A DNA stretch of 24,631 bases, from the NCBI GenBank assembly GCA_033717875.1, contig JADDKJ010000046.1:1-24631 (forward strand), given 5' to 3'. The DNA comes from SBBG01 sp033717875 (lineage in GTDB: Bacteria > Pseudomonadota > Gammaproteobacteria > Ga0077554 > Ga007554). The notes beneath the pieces were generated by a model. That model worked only from the letters and a program-made list of their open reading frames with translations, was not told the origin of the DNA and did no database searches. Below are positions 1 to 8,488 of the stretch, piece after piece. The position numbers and the translations under genes are program-made. Position 1 is the stretch's first letter. Every line of letters starts with the position of its first letter.

Positions 1-33
1 TGCCAAATCCAACCCAATCGTTGTAATCTTCAT
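1..33 (-). CDS. IS110-family transposase, N-terminal fragment cut by the window edge
   Basis: Only the first 11 codons are visible (MKITTIGLDLA); the gene runs off the left edge. This opening matches the start of IS110-family DEDD transposases, in which the Asp of the GxDLAK motif is the first catalytic residue of the RuvC-like domain. The ATG at 33-31 follows a purine-rich ribosome binding stretch (GGAGAGGAG) at good spacing. These enzymes move the element without classical terminal repeats, and in characterised members are guided by a short element-encoded bridge RNA. Whether the gene is intact cannot be told from here. The family call rests on a short but characteristic peptide plus the structured upstream region. 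Confidence 0.8.
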   Translation of the reverse strand, partial: MKITTIGLDLA

Positions 34-125
34 CTCGGTCTCCTCTCCTTTCGTTTCGATGGTTTGTTACAGCTCCATCGTGGCGCATTCGACGCCGATT
101 TAGAAGGGGGAGGAGACCATCACAT
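1..125 (-). mobile_element. IS110-family insertion sequence, left end (partial)
   Basis: The non-coding stretch 34-125 upstream of the transposase start folds in two parts. The outer stem pairs GGTCTCCTC (37-45) with GAGGAGACC (110-118), and an inner hairpin GGCG/CGCC lies near 82-95. Seven bases (119-125, ending CAT) separate the outer stem from a flanking CACCCTAC at 126-133, which is half of a palindromic repeat found elsewhere in the window. A diverged copy of the same left end lies at about 14488-14624. The boundary at 125 is inferred from that comparison. Subterminal inverted repeats with a few bases outside are described for the IS1111 subgroup, but the subgroup cannot be fixed here. 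Confidence 0.7.
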
Positions 126-156
126 CACCCTACATTATTAATTTAGGAAACGGCCC

Positions 157-918
157 CTAATAGATTTCCCGCCACTCCAGCCCCACGTCCTGGTCGGCGA
201 TGCCGATCCAGTCCGGCGCGCATCTGAGCGCGTTCGACAGCGCCTCGCGCGCCAATTGTGGCGTGTTGTTTTTGGCGCTGAGGTGCATCGCCACCAGATG
301 CTGGAGCTTTGAGCAATCCAGTTTCGAGAGCAACTCTGCCGCCTGGCGGTTGCTCAGATGCCCGTACTGGCCGGCGACGCGCTTTTTCAGTTTCTTCGTA
401 TATTCGCCGTTGGCGAGCATGTCGCTGTCGTGATTGCTTTCCAGCATCAGCGCATCGCAGCCGGTCAGGCACTGTTCGATATGCGGTGTGCTACTTCCTG
501 TATCGGTCAGAACGCCCATTTTCCTTACGCCGTCGCTGAACACGAAGTGGGTGGGTTCGCGGGCATCGTGCGGCACGGGGAAAGGCTGCACTTGCAGATC
601 GCCGATGGCGAACGGCCGGTGACTGCTGAAGCGGTGCAGTGTGACCAAGCGGCGTAGCCAATTATGCTGCGCGGTGCCCGCCGTGGCCCATACCGGCATA
701 TCGTATTTTTTGGCCAGCGGCCCCACGCCGCTGACATGGTCGCCATGTTCGTGGCTGATGACGATGGCGGTGATGTCCTCGGGGCGCTTGCCCAGGCGCG
801 CCAGGCGCTGCTCGGTTTCGGCGATGGCAAAGCCGCAATCCACCAGGATGCAGGTGCGGTCTTTTTCGACCAGTGTCCCGTTGCCCTGACTGCCGCTACC
901 CAGAGACGCGAAACGCAC
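157..918 (-). CDS. MBL-fold metallo-hydrolase (YycJ/WalJ-like)
   Basis: This 253-residue protein of the metallo-beta-lactamase superfamily opens with MRFASLGSGSQGN, typical of the YycJ/WalJ-like branch. Metal ligands are visible in the HEHGDH motif (His56, His58, Asp60, His61), followed by later His and Asp positions in PVPHDA and LTDTG. The length is normal and no signal peptide is seen, so it is cytoplasmic. The family includes predicted nucleases and phosphodiesterases; the substrate cannot be read from sequence. The start is GTG at 918, only three bases after the bamC stop, so it is probably translationally coupled as the last gene of dapA-bamC-MBL. purC often follows in related genomes; here an IS110 left end follows instead. 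Confidence 0.9.
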   Translation of the reverse strand: MRFASLGSGSQGNGTLVEKDRTCILVDCGFAIAETEQRLARLGKRPEDITAIVISHEHGDHVSGVGPLAKKYDMPVWATAGTAQHNWLRRLVTLHRFSSHRPFAIGDLQVQPFPVPHDAREPTHFVFSDGVRKMGVLTDTGSSTPHIEQCLTGCDALMLESNHDSDMLANGEYTKKLKKRVAGQYGHLSNRQAAELLSKLDCSKLQHLVAMHLSAKNNTPQLAREALSNALRCAPDWIGIADQDVGLEWREIY

Positions 919-921
919 GGC

Positions 922-2037
922 TTATTTGAGCCGTTCGTGCAGCAATGTCAGCAGCCGCTGCGCCGCCGCCGAATTGTCGCGATTGCCCGCCATGTCGAGG
1001 ACGATGACGCGCGTTTCCTTGCCTTCGTGGTCGCTGAGGCTGAGCTGGTAGGGCGCGGCCTCTTTATCTTCTTTCGGAGCGAACAGCCTGGAGAAGAATC
1101 CCTTTTCCTGTTTATCGGGTGCTTTTCCGCTGAAGCGCACCTGATAGATGCCCTTGGTGCGGTCCTGGTCGTCCACCTTGAGGCCCAGGCGATCAATCGC
1201 CTGAGCGGTGCGACGCCAGGCGTTGGCATAGTCCTCCGCCAAGGTCAGGATAAGCTGGCCCTGCGCGTCCTTGTTCAGCGTGGCGCGTTCGGGCGGGGTG
1301 GCGGTGAGCGCTCCCTTGATCTCGCCGGCCTTGGCTTCGCTCGTGCCCAGATACAGCGCCAGGCGCGTGAGCATCTCGGCTTCCAGTTCAGGATCGCTGG
1401 GGCGCGGCTGCCAGGCCGCGGCATCACCTCGGGCGACCTGTTCCATGCCGCGATGGGCGAGATACACTTCGGTGGTGCCGGGGGTCACGCCGGATTCCAG
1501 GCGGACGCGGAACTGGTCGCGCGTGGAAGACGAGCGCAAAAAATCGAACGACTTGCGGAAGAACGACGCGGCTTCGCCTTTTTTGGCGCGGTTTTCTTCC
1601 CAGTTGGTGTCGAGAATGCCGAGGCTGGGTTGCTCCTGCGCGATGGTAAGGCCATTTTCCTGCCAGAAGCCGCGCATTTTTTGCCACAAGGCGGCGGGTT
1701 CGCTTTTGACGACCAGCCAACGCTGGGCCCCGTCACGCTCGACGCGAATAGTGTCCGGCGCGCTTGAGGGAAGGCTGCCGGCGCCGCTTTCGACGGGCGG
1801 GGTGCGCGGGTTATCCACAGGGGGCGGTGCCGACGACGGCGCGACGGCGGGCATGATTGCGCTGGCATCCACCGCCGGGGTGATGAGGTCGGGCGGGACT
1901 TCCAGCGGCGGCAGCGGTTTGGCCTGTTTATATTCGACCTCTTTGCTGGGAATCAGGCCGCACGCGGAGACGGCGGCAATACACGACGCGATTGCGCCTG
2001 CCCTATACAGGCGTTTGATAGTCCACATATTTCTCAT
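922..2037 (-). CDS. bamC: Outer membrane assembly lipoprotein BamC
   Basis: BamC is a lipoprotein of the beta-barrel assembly (BAM) complex that inserts outer membrane proteins. The chosen ATG at 2037 gives 371 residues (E. coli BamC has 344) and a lipoprotein signal: basic start, hydrophobic stretch, and lipobox VSAC with the acylated Cys at about residue 26. A Pro-rich disordered stretch containing PPDL follows, which in the family lies against BamD, and then two globular helix-grip domains. A longer frame back to 2139 enters a palindromic element and would bury the signal peptide, so it was rejected. dapA lies upstream on the same strand, separated by the 182-bp palindrome, which supplies AGGA about 11 bases before the ATG. 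Annotation as NlpB/DapX is equivalent. Confidence 0.9.
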   Translation of the reverse strand: MRNMWTIKRLYRAGAIASCIAAVSACGLIPSKEVEYKQAKPLPPLEVPPDLITPAVDASAIMPAVAPSSAPPPVDNPRTPPVESGAGSLPSSAPDTIRVERDGAQRWLVVKSEPAALWQKMRGFWQENGLTIAQEQPSLGILDTNWEENRAKKGEAASFFRKSFDFLRSSSTRDQFRVRLESGVTPGTTEVYLAHRGMEQVARGDAAAWQPRPSDPELEAEMLTRLALYLGTSEAKAGEIKGALTATPPERATLNKDAQGQLILTLAEDYANAWRRTAQAIDRLGLKVDDQDRTKGIYQVRFSGKAPDKQEKGFFSRLFAPKEDKEAAPYQLSLSDHEGKETRVIVLDMAGNRDNSAAAQRLLTLLHERLK

Positions 2038-2047
2038 CGATTCAATT

Positions 2048-2229
2048 ATCCTAAAAACCTCAGTTGGATCCGTAGCGAGAATGACTAGGGTGCTGAAGAT
2101 GGGCGAGAAAATCGCAAAATATTCCGCAGCCGTAGCCATGTGCTACGGTGAGGACAGATTTTGCGATTTTCTCGCGCAGATTCGGTGCATTAGTCATTCG
2201 CAGTAGGCTCCAACTGAGGTTTTTAGGAT
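2048..2229. repeat. 182-bp long palindromic element (MITE-like) between dapA and bamC
   Basis: The two halves are inverted copies. The terminal 21 bases (2048-2068) are the exact reverse complement of 2209-2229. An inner 18-base block, GCGAGAAAATCGCAAAAT (2103-2120), is exactly matched by 2158-2175. The centre is a perfect hairpin, CCGTAGC-CATGT-GCTACGG, at 2130-2148. The segments in between are related with mismatches. No ORF of its own is present. In RNA it would form one huge cruciform-like hairpin. The dapA stop (2229-2231) sits exactly on its edge, and it supplies the purine-rich sequence upstream of bamC. A clear target duplication is not visible. The element family is not recognised. 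Confidence 0.9.
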
Positions 2230-3104
2230 TATAAAACTCCGGCCTCTCGCATGGCCTGCCTGACTGCGGCGTGATGCCGTGGCGAGAGAGGTGTCAGCGG
2301 CAGGCGGATGCCGGACGGTATCAGCCCCATTTCATGCAGCGCCCATTTGACCGGTATGGGATTGGATTCCACGAACAGCGTCTGGTGCAGGGGCATGAGG
2401 CGCTGGTTGATGGCGTGCGCCCGTTCCCGGTCGCCGCGTAGCGCCGCGGCGCACATCTCGTGCATCGCGCGCGGCGCGACGTTGGCCGTCACCGAAATGT
2501 CGCCCTTGGCGCCCATCAGTATCAGGTCCACGGCGGTGGCGTCGTCTCCCGAGTACAGGTCGAGGCGATCGCCACAACGCTCGAGTATCTCCCGCCCGCG
2601 TTCCAGGTTGCCGGTGGCTTCCTTGATGCCGACGATGTTGGAGATGGCCGACAGCCGCTCCACCGTTTCCGGCAGCATGTCGCACGCCGTGCGGCCGGGA
2701 ACATTATAAAGTATCTGGGGCATGGGCACGGCCTCGGCAATGGCTTTGTAGTGGAGGTAAAGCCCTTCCTGGGTCGGCTTGTTGTAATACGGGGTGACCA
2801 GCAGGGCGGCATCGGCGCCGGCTTCCATGGCGCCGCGGGTCAGCTCGATGGCTTCCCGGGTCGAGTTGGCGCCCGTGCCGGCGATCACCGGGATGCGGTT
2901 GCGCGCCAGTTCGACGACTTCGCGCAGCACGCCGCAATGCTCTTCCATGTCGAGTGTGGCGGACTCACCCGTGGTGCCGACCGCGACAATGGCGTCGGTG
3001 CCATTGCCGACATGGAACTCGATAAGTCTGGCCAGGCTTTCGTGATCCAGCGCCCCATCTTCGTGCATGGGCGTGACCAGCGCCACCATACTGCCGTGAA
3101 ACAT
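2229..3104 (-). CDS. dapA: 4-hydroxy-tetrahydrodipicolinate synthase
   Basis: DapA condenses pyruvate and aspartate semialdehyde, the first committed step to diaminopimelate and lysine, in the cytoplasm. The ATG at 3104 (MFHGSMVALVTP) follows GGAGA at good spacing and gives 291 residues, against 292 in E. coli. All key residues are present: Schiff-base Lys161 (GIKEATG), Tyr133 (YNVPGRT), Thr44/Thr45 (GTTGES), Tyr107 (TPYYNKP) and Arg138. An in-frame extension to 3275 reads into insertion-sequence debris and was discarded. A sigma70-type promoter lies 29-57 bases upstream. bamC follows on the same strand, an arrangement common in proteobacteria, but here a long palindrome is wedged between them. 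Confidence 0.97.
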   Translation of the reverse strand: MFHGSMVALVTPMHEDGALDHESLARLIEFHVGNGTDAIVAVGTTGESATLDMEEHCGVLREVVELARNRIPVIAGTGANSTREAIELTRGAMEAGADAALLVTPYYNKPTQEGLYLHYKAIAEAVPMPQILYNVPGRTACDMLPETVERLSAISNIVGIKEATGNLERGREILERCGDRLDLYSGDDATAVDLILMGAKGDISVTANVAPRAMHEMCAAALRGDRERAHAINQRLMPLHQTLFVESNPIPVKWALHEMGLIPSGIRLPLTPLSPRHHAAVRQAMREAGVL

Positions 3105-3132
3105 GGAAAATCTCCGCAACATCAAAAACATC

Positions 3133-3161
3133 ATATTACTTGGGCGGCGGTATGATGACAA
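3133..3161 (-). promoter_or_regulatory. Predicted sigma70 promoter of dapA
   Basis: On the minus strand TTGTCA (3161-3156) and TAATAT (3138-3133) are separated by exactly 17 bases, a near-consensus housekeeping promoter. Transcription would start near 3126, leaving a leader of about 22 bases that carries the GGAGA ribosome site. It lies just inside the boundary with the transposase remnant further upstream. Confidence 0.7.
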
Positions 3162-3240
3162 GGAGCGTGTAGGGAGTGTTAGCGCAAAGCAGTAATGTCC
3201 CCTTTTATTGGGAGGGGCAGTGACAAAGGAGGTCATCACA

Positions 3241-3384
3241 TTGAGTCGCCGTGAGATCGACCGGCTATCGGTCATTCAATCCATCGATCACAAGTACCTC
3301 ACCCAAGCCGAAGCCGTGGGGCGGTTGGGGATCAGTGTCGGCAAGTCAAGCGTCTGATCCGAGCCAGGTGCCAGCAGGGGAACC
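3241..3384 (+). pseudogene. Remnant 5' end of an ISNCY-like transposase gene, frameshifted and truncated
   Basis: A textbook ribosome site, AAAGGAGGT (3225-3233), precedes TTG at 3241. The reading frame gives SRREIDRLSVIQSID, then LTQAEAVGRLGISV, a helix-turn-helix start like that of ISNCY/IS1202-type transposases (and related integrase-core transposases). After codon 3337-3339 one base appears to be missing. Restoring it gives RQVKRLIRARCQQGN, the expected recognition helix; without it the frame stops at 3356-3358. Homology ends near 3384, about where an unrelated MITE begins. The sequence from about 3191 (AATGTCCCC) may be the original left end of the element. It cannot make a functional transposase. 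Confidence 0.65.
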
Positions 3385-3388
3385 TTTC

Positions 3389-3492
3389 TAAGGAAGCGCC
3401 GATTAATTGATGCCCCTATGCAAACACGCTGTCCGAAAAATCAGCAAATGTCAGCTTTTTGCGCAAACCATCAATTAATCGGCGCTTCCTTA
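3389..3492. mobile_element. 104-bp MITE-like element with 24-bp terminal inverted repeats
   Basis: Positions 3389-3412 and 3469-3492 are perfect inverted copies, 24 bases each. They start TAAGGAAGCGCC and enclose 56 bases with no coding content. The core of each repeat begins GGAAG and is flanked by CTAA on the left and TTAA on the right. Both fit the YTAR-type target sites of IS5-family elements, though the two flanks differ by one base. This suggests a non-autonomous IS5-type MITE, by inference. It lies 28 bases downstream of the priA stop on the transcribed side, and its stem could act as a 3' end hairpin for priA. Confidence 0.7.
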
Positions 3493-3520
3493 ATTTGGGT
3501 TGACATCTTTGTGCGAGTCG

Positions 3521-5551
<2,031 letters not shown>

Positions 5552-5651
5552 TTTACAGTATGCGAAAGGATGGCCTAAAGAAAATTGGGCGATAAGACGA
5601 TATGGAAGTTACATTGTTGAGTTTGGTCATTATCTTTACAAGGGAAGCCGC

Positions 5652-6512
5652 ATGTTAACTCCTAGTGATCTCGTCAAAGGAATCTCCGGTCTGGCATCGT
5701 TGCCGGAGGTGTGCTTGCGTGTCAATGAAATGGCGGAGAATCCTCGCTATTCAGCCACGGACATCGGCAAGGTCATCAGCCAGGATACGGCGCTGACGGC
5801 GCGCTTGCTCAAGATCGCCAATAGCCCGTTCTACAGCCATGTGTCGCGCGTCGATACCGTTTCGCGCGCAGTGACGCTGATCGGCGCAAGGGAATTGCGC
5901 GATCTGATCCTGGCGATGTACGCGATGAAGACCTTTCCTGGCATCTCGAACACGCTGGTGGATATGGAAAGCTTCTGGCGCCACAACATCTGTTGCGGGG
6001 TGGTGGGGAAGATTCTTGCGCCCTATTGCCATGTGCTGCATGCGGAACGTCTGTTTATCGCCGGACTGCTGCATGACATCGGGCACCTGGTAATGTATCA
6101 AAAGATCCCGGAGCTGATGCGTGTGGTGTTGCGACGGGCGCGGGAAGGTGGCGTCCCGATCGAAGATGTCGAGCGCGAAGTGCTGAATTTCGACCATGCC
6201 CAGGTCGGCGCCGAGTTGCTGCGCCTGTGGCGGCTACCTGAAAGCCTGCAAGAGATCATCGAGTTTCACCATGAACCGGCCCGATCGGAGCGCTTCGCCC
6301 TGGAAGCCTCGATCGTCCATATCGCCGGCGTCATCGCCAATCGAATCGATTCGGCCGCAACACATAGTGAAAACGTTGATACCATTGATCCAATGGCCTG
6401 GGAGATCACAGGTTTGACGGAAGAAATCGTCGAGACCATTCTGCCGGAAGCGCGGGTTCGCTTCGTCGAGGCGCAGTTGCTGTTGTTGCCGGGGATGAAG
6501 GTGGCGAAGTAA
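5652..6512 (+). CDS. HDOD-domain signalling protein
   Basis: This 286-residue protein is almost entirely one HDOD domain (about residues 8-210), a relative of the HD phosphohydrolases found in regulatory proteins of proteobacteria. Visible marks are SLPEVCLRVNEM, the SQDTALTARLLKIANSPFY block, FWRHN (His111) and LLHDIGHL (His141-Asp142). HDOD proteins mostly act as scaffolds in signalling or stress control, and many lack activity. This one keeps an HD pair, so residual metal binding is possible. The ATG at 5652 follows AAGGGA; a longer frame to 5514 overlaps priA on the other strand and was rejected. No membrane segment is seen. The specific role is unknown. Confidence 0.9.
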   Translation: MLTPSDLVKGISGLASLPEVCLRVNEMAENPRYSATDIGKVISQDTALTARLLKIANSPFYSHVSRVDTVSRAVTLIGARELRDLILAMYAMKTFPGISNTLVDMESFWRHNICCGVVGKILAPYCHVLHAERLFIAGLLHDIGHLVMYQKIPELMRVVLRRAREGGVPIEDVEREVLNFDHAQVGAELLRLWRLPESLQEIIEFHHEPARSERFALEASIVHIAGVIANRIDSAATHSENVDTIDPMAWEITGLTEEIVETILPEARVRFVEAQLLLLPGMKVAK

Positions 6513-6529
6513 CAAGCGCACCTCGCGGT

Positions 6530-6838
6530 TCATTCCTCGCCGTTCATCCATTCCGGCGTCCACCCCTGTTCGCGCGCCTTGCGCAGCGCCTCACCGTGAA
6601 TGCGTTCATGCCGCTGGCGGATGTCTTCGGGCAACAGGCTGACCAGATGCCCGTATTTGTCCCATTCCGCGTTGACCTTGTCCATGACAATCTGAATCTG
6701 CGACAGGTTCCACCCCTCGCCCGTCTGGGTTTCGGGCAGAACGCCGAACACCCAGGCGTCCTTGATGATGCCGCCGATGGTGGTCATGCCGCCGAATTCG
6801 TCGTTGTCGATGCCGATGTACGTCTGGTCTTTCTTCAC
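6530..6838 (-). CDS. Conserved small protein of unknown function
   Basis: This 102-residue soluble protein starts at GTG 6838, preceded by AAAAGGA about eight bases upstream, which supports a real gene. The sequence is acidic and rich in Trp (VFGVLPET, GEGWNL, AEWDKYG, GWTPEWMNGEE). It has no signal peptide, no membrane span and no cysteine. I do not recognise a family. It is divergent from grxC (74 bases between starts) and converges with the HDOD gene, whose stop lies 17 bases from its own. Codon use resembles the neighbours. A link to glutaredoxin through the shared upstream region is only a guess. Confidence 0.75.
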   Translation of the reverse strand: MKKDQTYIGIDNDEFGGMTTIGGIIKDAWVFGVLPETQTGEGWNLSQIQIVMDKVNAEWDKYGHLVSLLPEDIRQRHERIHGEALRKAREQGWTPEWMNGEE

Positions 6839-6912
6839 GATGCTTTTCCTTTTATGGGGTGCCGCTTCGCTGGTATTATACGCCTATCGTAACGAAATAT
6901 TTTTTCCGGAAA

Positions 6913-7218
6913 ATGAACAACGCCGCTCAGAATGCCGTCCGCGCCCACGTGGAAATCTACACCACACCGATTTGCCCCTACTGTGTGCGCGCCAAGGCGC
7001 TGCTCAAGCTGAAAGGGGCGTCATACGCCGAGCACAACGTCGGCATGGATCGCGCGGCCTGGGAGCTCATGGTCGAACGCGCCCACGGCCGGCGCAGCGT
7101 GCCGCAGATCTTCATCAATGATCGCCACATCGGCGGGTTTGACGACATGGACGCGCTGAACCGGCGCGGCGAGCTCGATCCGCTGCTGGCCCAGTCCCCC
7201 GAGGAGGCGGACGCATGA
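6913..7218 (+). CDS. grxC: Glutaredoxin 3 (GrxC type)
   Basis: A 101-residue class I dithiol glutaredoxin that reduces disulfides and glutathione mixed disulfides using glutathione in the cytoplasm. The active site CPYC is at residues 21-24, followed by the cis-Pro motif SVPQIF and the glutathione-contact motif GGFDDMDAL. Length is usual for GrxC, with about ten extra N-terminal residues (MNNAAQNAVR). The ATG at 6913 is chosen over an upstream in-frame ATG at 6859 because the fold begins at VEIYTTPICPYC. The last codons overlap the next gene (ATGA), so grxC and purT are probably co-transcribed and translationally coupled. Confidence 0.95.
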   Translation: MNNAAQNAVRAHVEIYTTPICPYCVRAKALLKLKGASYAEHNVGMDRAAWELMVERAHGRRSVPQIFINDRHIGGFDDMDALNRRGELDPLLAQSPEEADA

Positions 7219-8414
7219 GAATCGGCACACCCTTGAGCCCCAACGCAACGCGCGTGATGCTGCTTGGCAGCGGCGAGCTGGGCAAGGAAGTGATCATCGC
7301 CCTGCAACGCCTGGGGGTGGAAGTGATCGCCGTCGACCGCTATCCCAATGCGCCGGGCCATCAGGTGGCGCATCGCGCCCATGTCATCGACATGGCCGAT
7401 GGCGCGGCGCTGCGTACCCTGGTGGAGCGGGAACGGCCGCACATCATCGTGCCCGAGATCGAGGCCATCGCCACCGATAGGCTGGTGCAGATCGAGCAAG
7501 AAGGCATGGCCGAGGTCATCCCCACGGCCCGCGCCGCGCAGCTCACCATGAACCGTGAGGGCATCCGCCGCCTGGCGGCCGAGACGCTGGAGCTGCCCAC
7601 GTCGCGCTATGCCTTTGCCGAAAGCCTCAACGAACTTAAAATGGCCGTCGACGGCGGCATCGGCTATCCCTGCATCGTCAAGCCGGTGATGTCCTCTTCC
7701 GGCAAAGGCCAGTCCACCGTGAACGGACCGGAGGATGTCGCCAGCGCCTGGGATTATGCGATGAGCGGCGGACGGGTGAAGCACGGCCGGGTGATTGTCG
7801 AGGAGATGATCGACTTCGATTTCGAGATCACCTTGTTGACCGTGCGCGCGTTGGCCGAAGGCGGTGCGATCGAAACACATTTCTGCGAGCCGATCGGCCA
7901 TGTGCAAGTCAAGGGCGATTACGTGGAAAGCTGGCAGCCCCAGCCGATGAGCCCGCAAGCGCTCAAGCGCGCGCAGCACATCGCCAGGGCGGTCACGGAC
8001 AATCTCGGTGGCCGCGGCATCTTCGGCGTGGAACTGTTCGTCAAGGGCCACCAGGTCTGGTTCAGCGAGGTGAGTCCCCGTCCGCACGACACCGGCATGG
8101 TCACCCTGATCAGCCAGGCGCAAAACGAATTCGAGCTGCATGCGCGCGCCATCCTCGGCCTGCCGGTCTCCACCCTGCTGCGCGCCCCCGGTGCCAGCGC
8201 GGTGATCTATGGCGGCATGGAGGAAAAGGGTATCGCCTTCGAGGGCGTGGACGAGGCGCTGCGTGTGCCGCAAACCGAGCTGCGCCTGTTCGGCAAGCCC
8301 GAGTCCTTTTTGCGCCGCCGCATGGGTGTGGCGCTGGCCAACGGCGCGACCATCGACGAGGCGCGTAATCGCGCCAAGCTGGCGGCGAGCAAGGTCAGAC
8401 CGGTGAAAAGCTAA
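7215..8414 (+). CDS. purT: Formate-dependent phosphoribosylglycinamide formyltransferase
   Basis: PurT uses ATP and formate to formylate GAR in the third step of purine synthesis, bypassing the folate-dependent PurN. It has 399 residues (E. coli 392), with an ATP-grasp fold. Visible are the N-terminal GSGELGKEV motif, the substrate-side stretch VPEIEAIATD, the nucleotide-binding GYPCIVKPVMSSSGKGQS, the metal-site region VELFVKGHQVWFSEVSPRPHDTGM, and NEFELHARAI. The protein appears intact. The start at 7215 overlaps the grxC stop by four bases, a coupled arrangement. A palindromic repeat separates it from proB. Confidence 0.97.
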   Translation: MRIGTPLSPNATRVMLLGSGELGKEVIIALQRLGVEVIAVDRYPNAPGHQVAHRAHVIDMADGAALRTLVERERPHIIVPEIEAIATDRLVQIEQEGMAEVIPTARAAQLTMNREGIRRLAAETLELPTSRYAFAESLNELKMAVDGGIGYPCIVKPVMSSSGKGQSTVNGPEDVASAWDYAMSGGRVKHGRVIVEEMIDFDFEITLLTVRALAEGGAIETHFCEPIGHVQVKGDYVESWQPQPMSPQALKRAQHIARAVTDNLGGRGIFGVELFVKGHQVWFSEVSPRPHDTGMVTLISQAQNEFELHARAILGLPVSTLLRAPGASAVIYGGMEEKGIAFEGVDEALRVPQTELRLFGKPESFLRRRMGVALANGATIDEARNRAKLAASKVRPVKS

Positions 8415-8417
8415 TAT

Positions 8418-8473
8418 AAGGTGCGCCGTGCGCACCGTTCGGTATTATTTTTGGTGCGTATGACGCACCCTAC
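8418..8473. repeat. Paired-hairpin GGTGCG repeat between purT and proB
   Basis: Two short perfect hairpins occur side by side. GGTGCGC-CGT-GCGCACC is at 8420-8436, and GGTGCGT-ATG-ACGCACC is at 8453-8469, followed by CTAC. The same GGTGCGT...ACGCACCCTAC unit forms the large palindrome at 14625-14672, and half of it flanks the IS110 end at 126-133. It belongs to a dispersed intergenic repeat family. It occupies the whole leader of proB and could also end the grxC-purT transcript. Confidence 0.75.
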
Positions 8474-8488
8474 CTGATGTGTCATTTC

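Noticed and set aside
2038..2139. N-terminal extension of BamC
   Set aside because: The extension is encoded by the palindromic element and would move the lipoprotein signal away from the N terminus.
3105..3275. N-terminal extension of DapA
   Set aside because: It would read through the promoter and transposase debris; the ATG at 3104 has a ribosome site and gives the exact family length and residue numbering.
6978..8435. Minus-strand open frame of 485 codons opposite grxC-purT
   Set aside because: Antisense to two confidently identified genes; Ala/His/Gln-rich composition typical of shadow frames.
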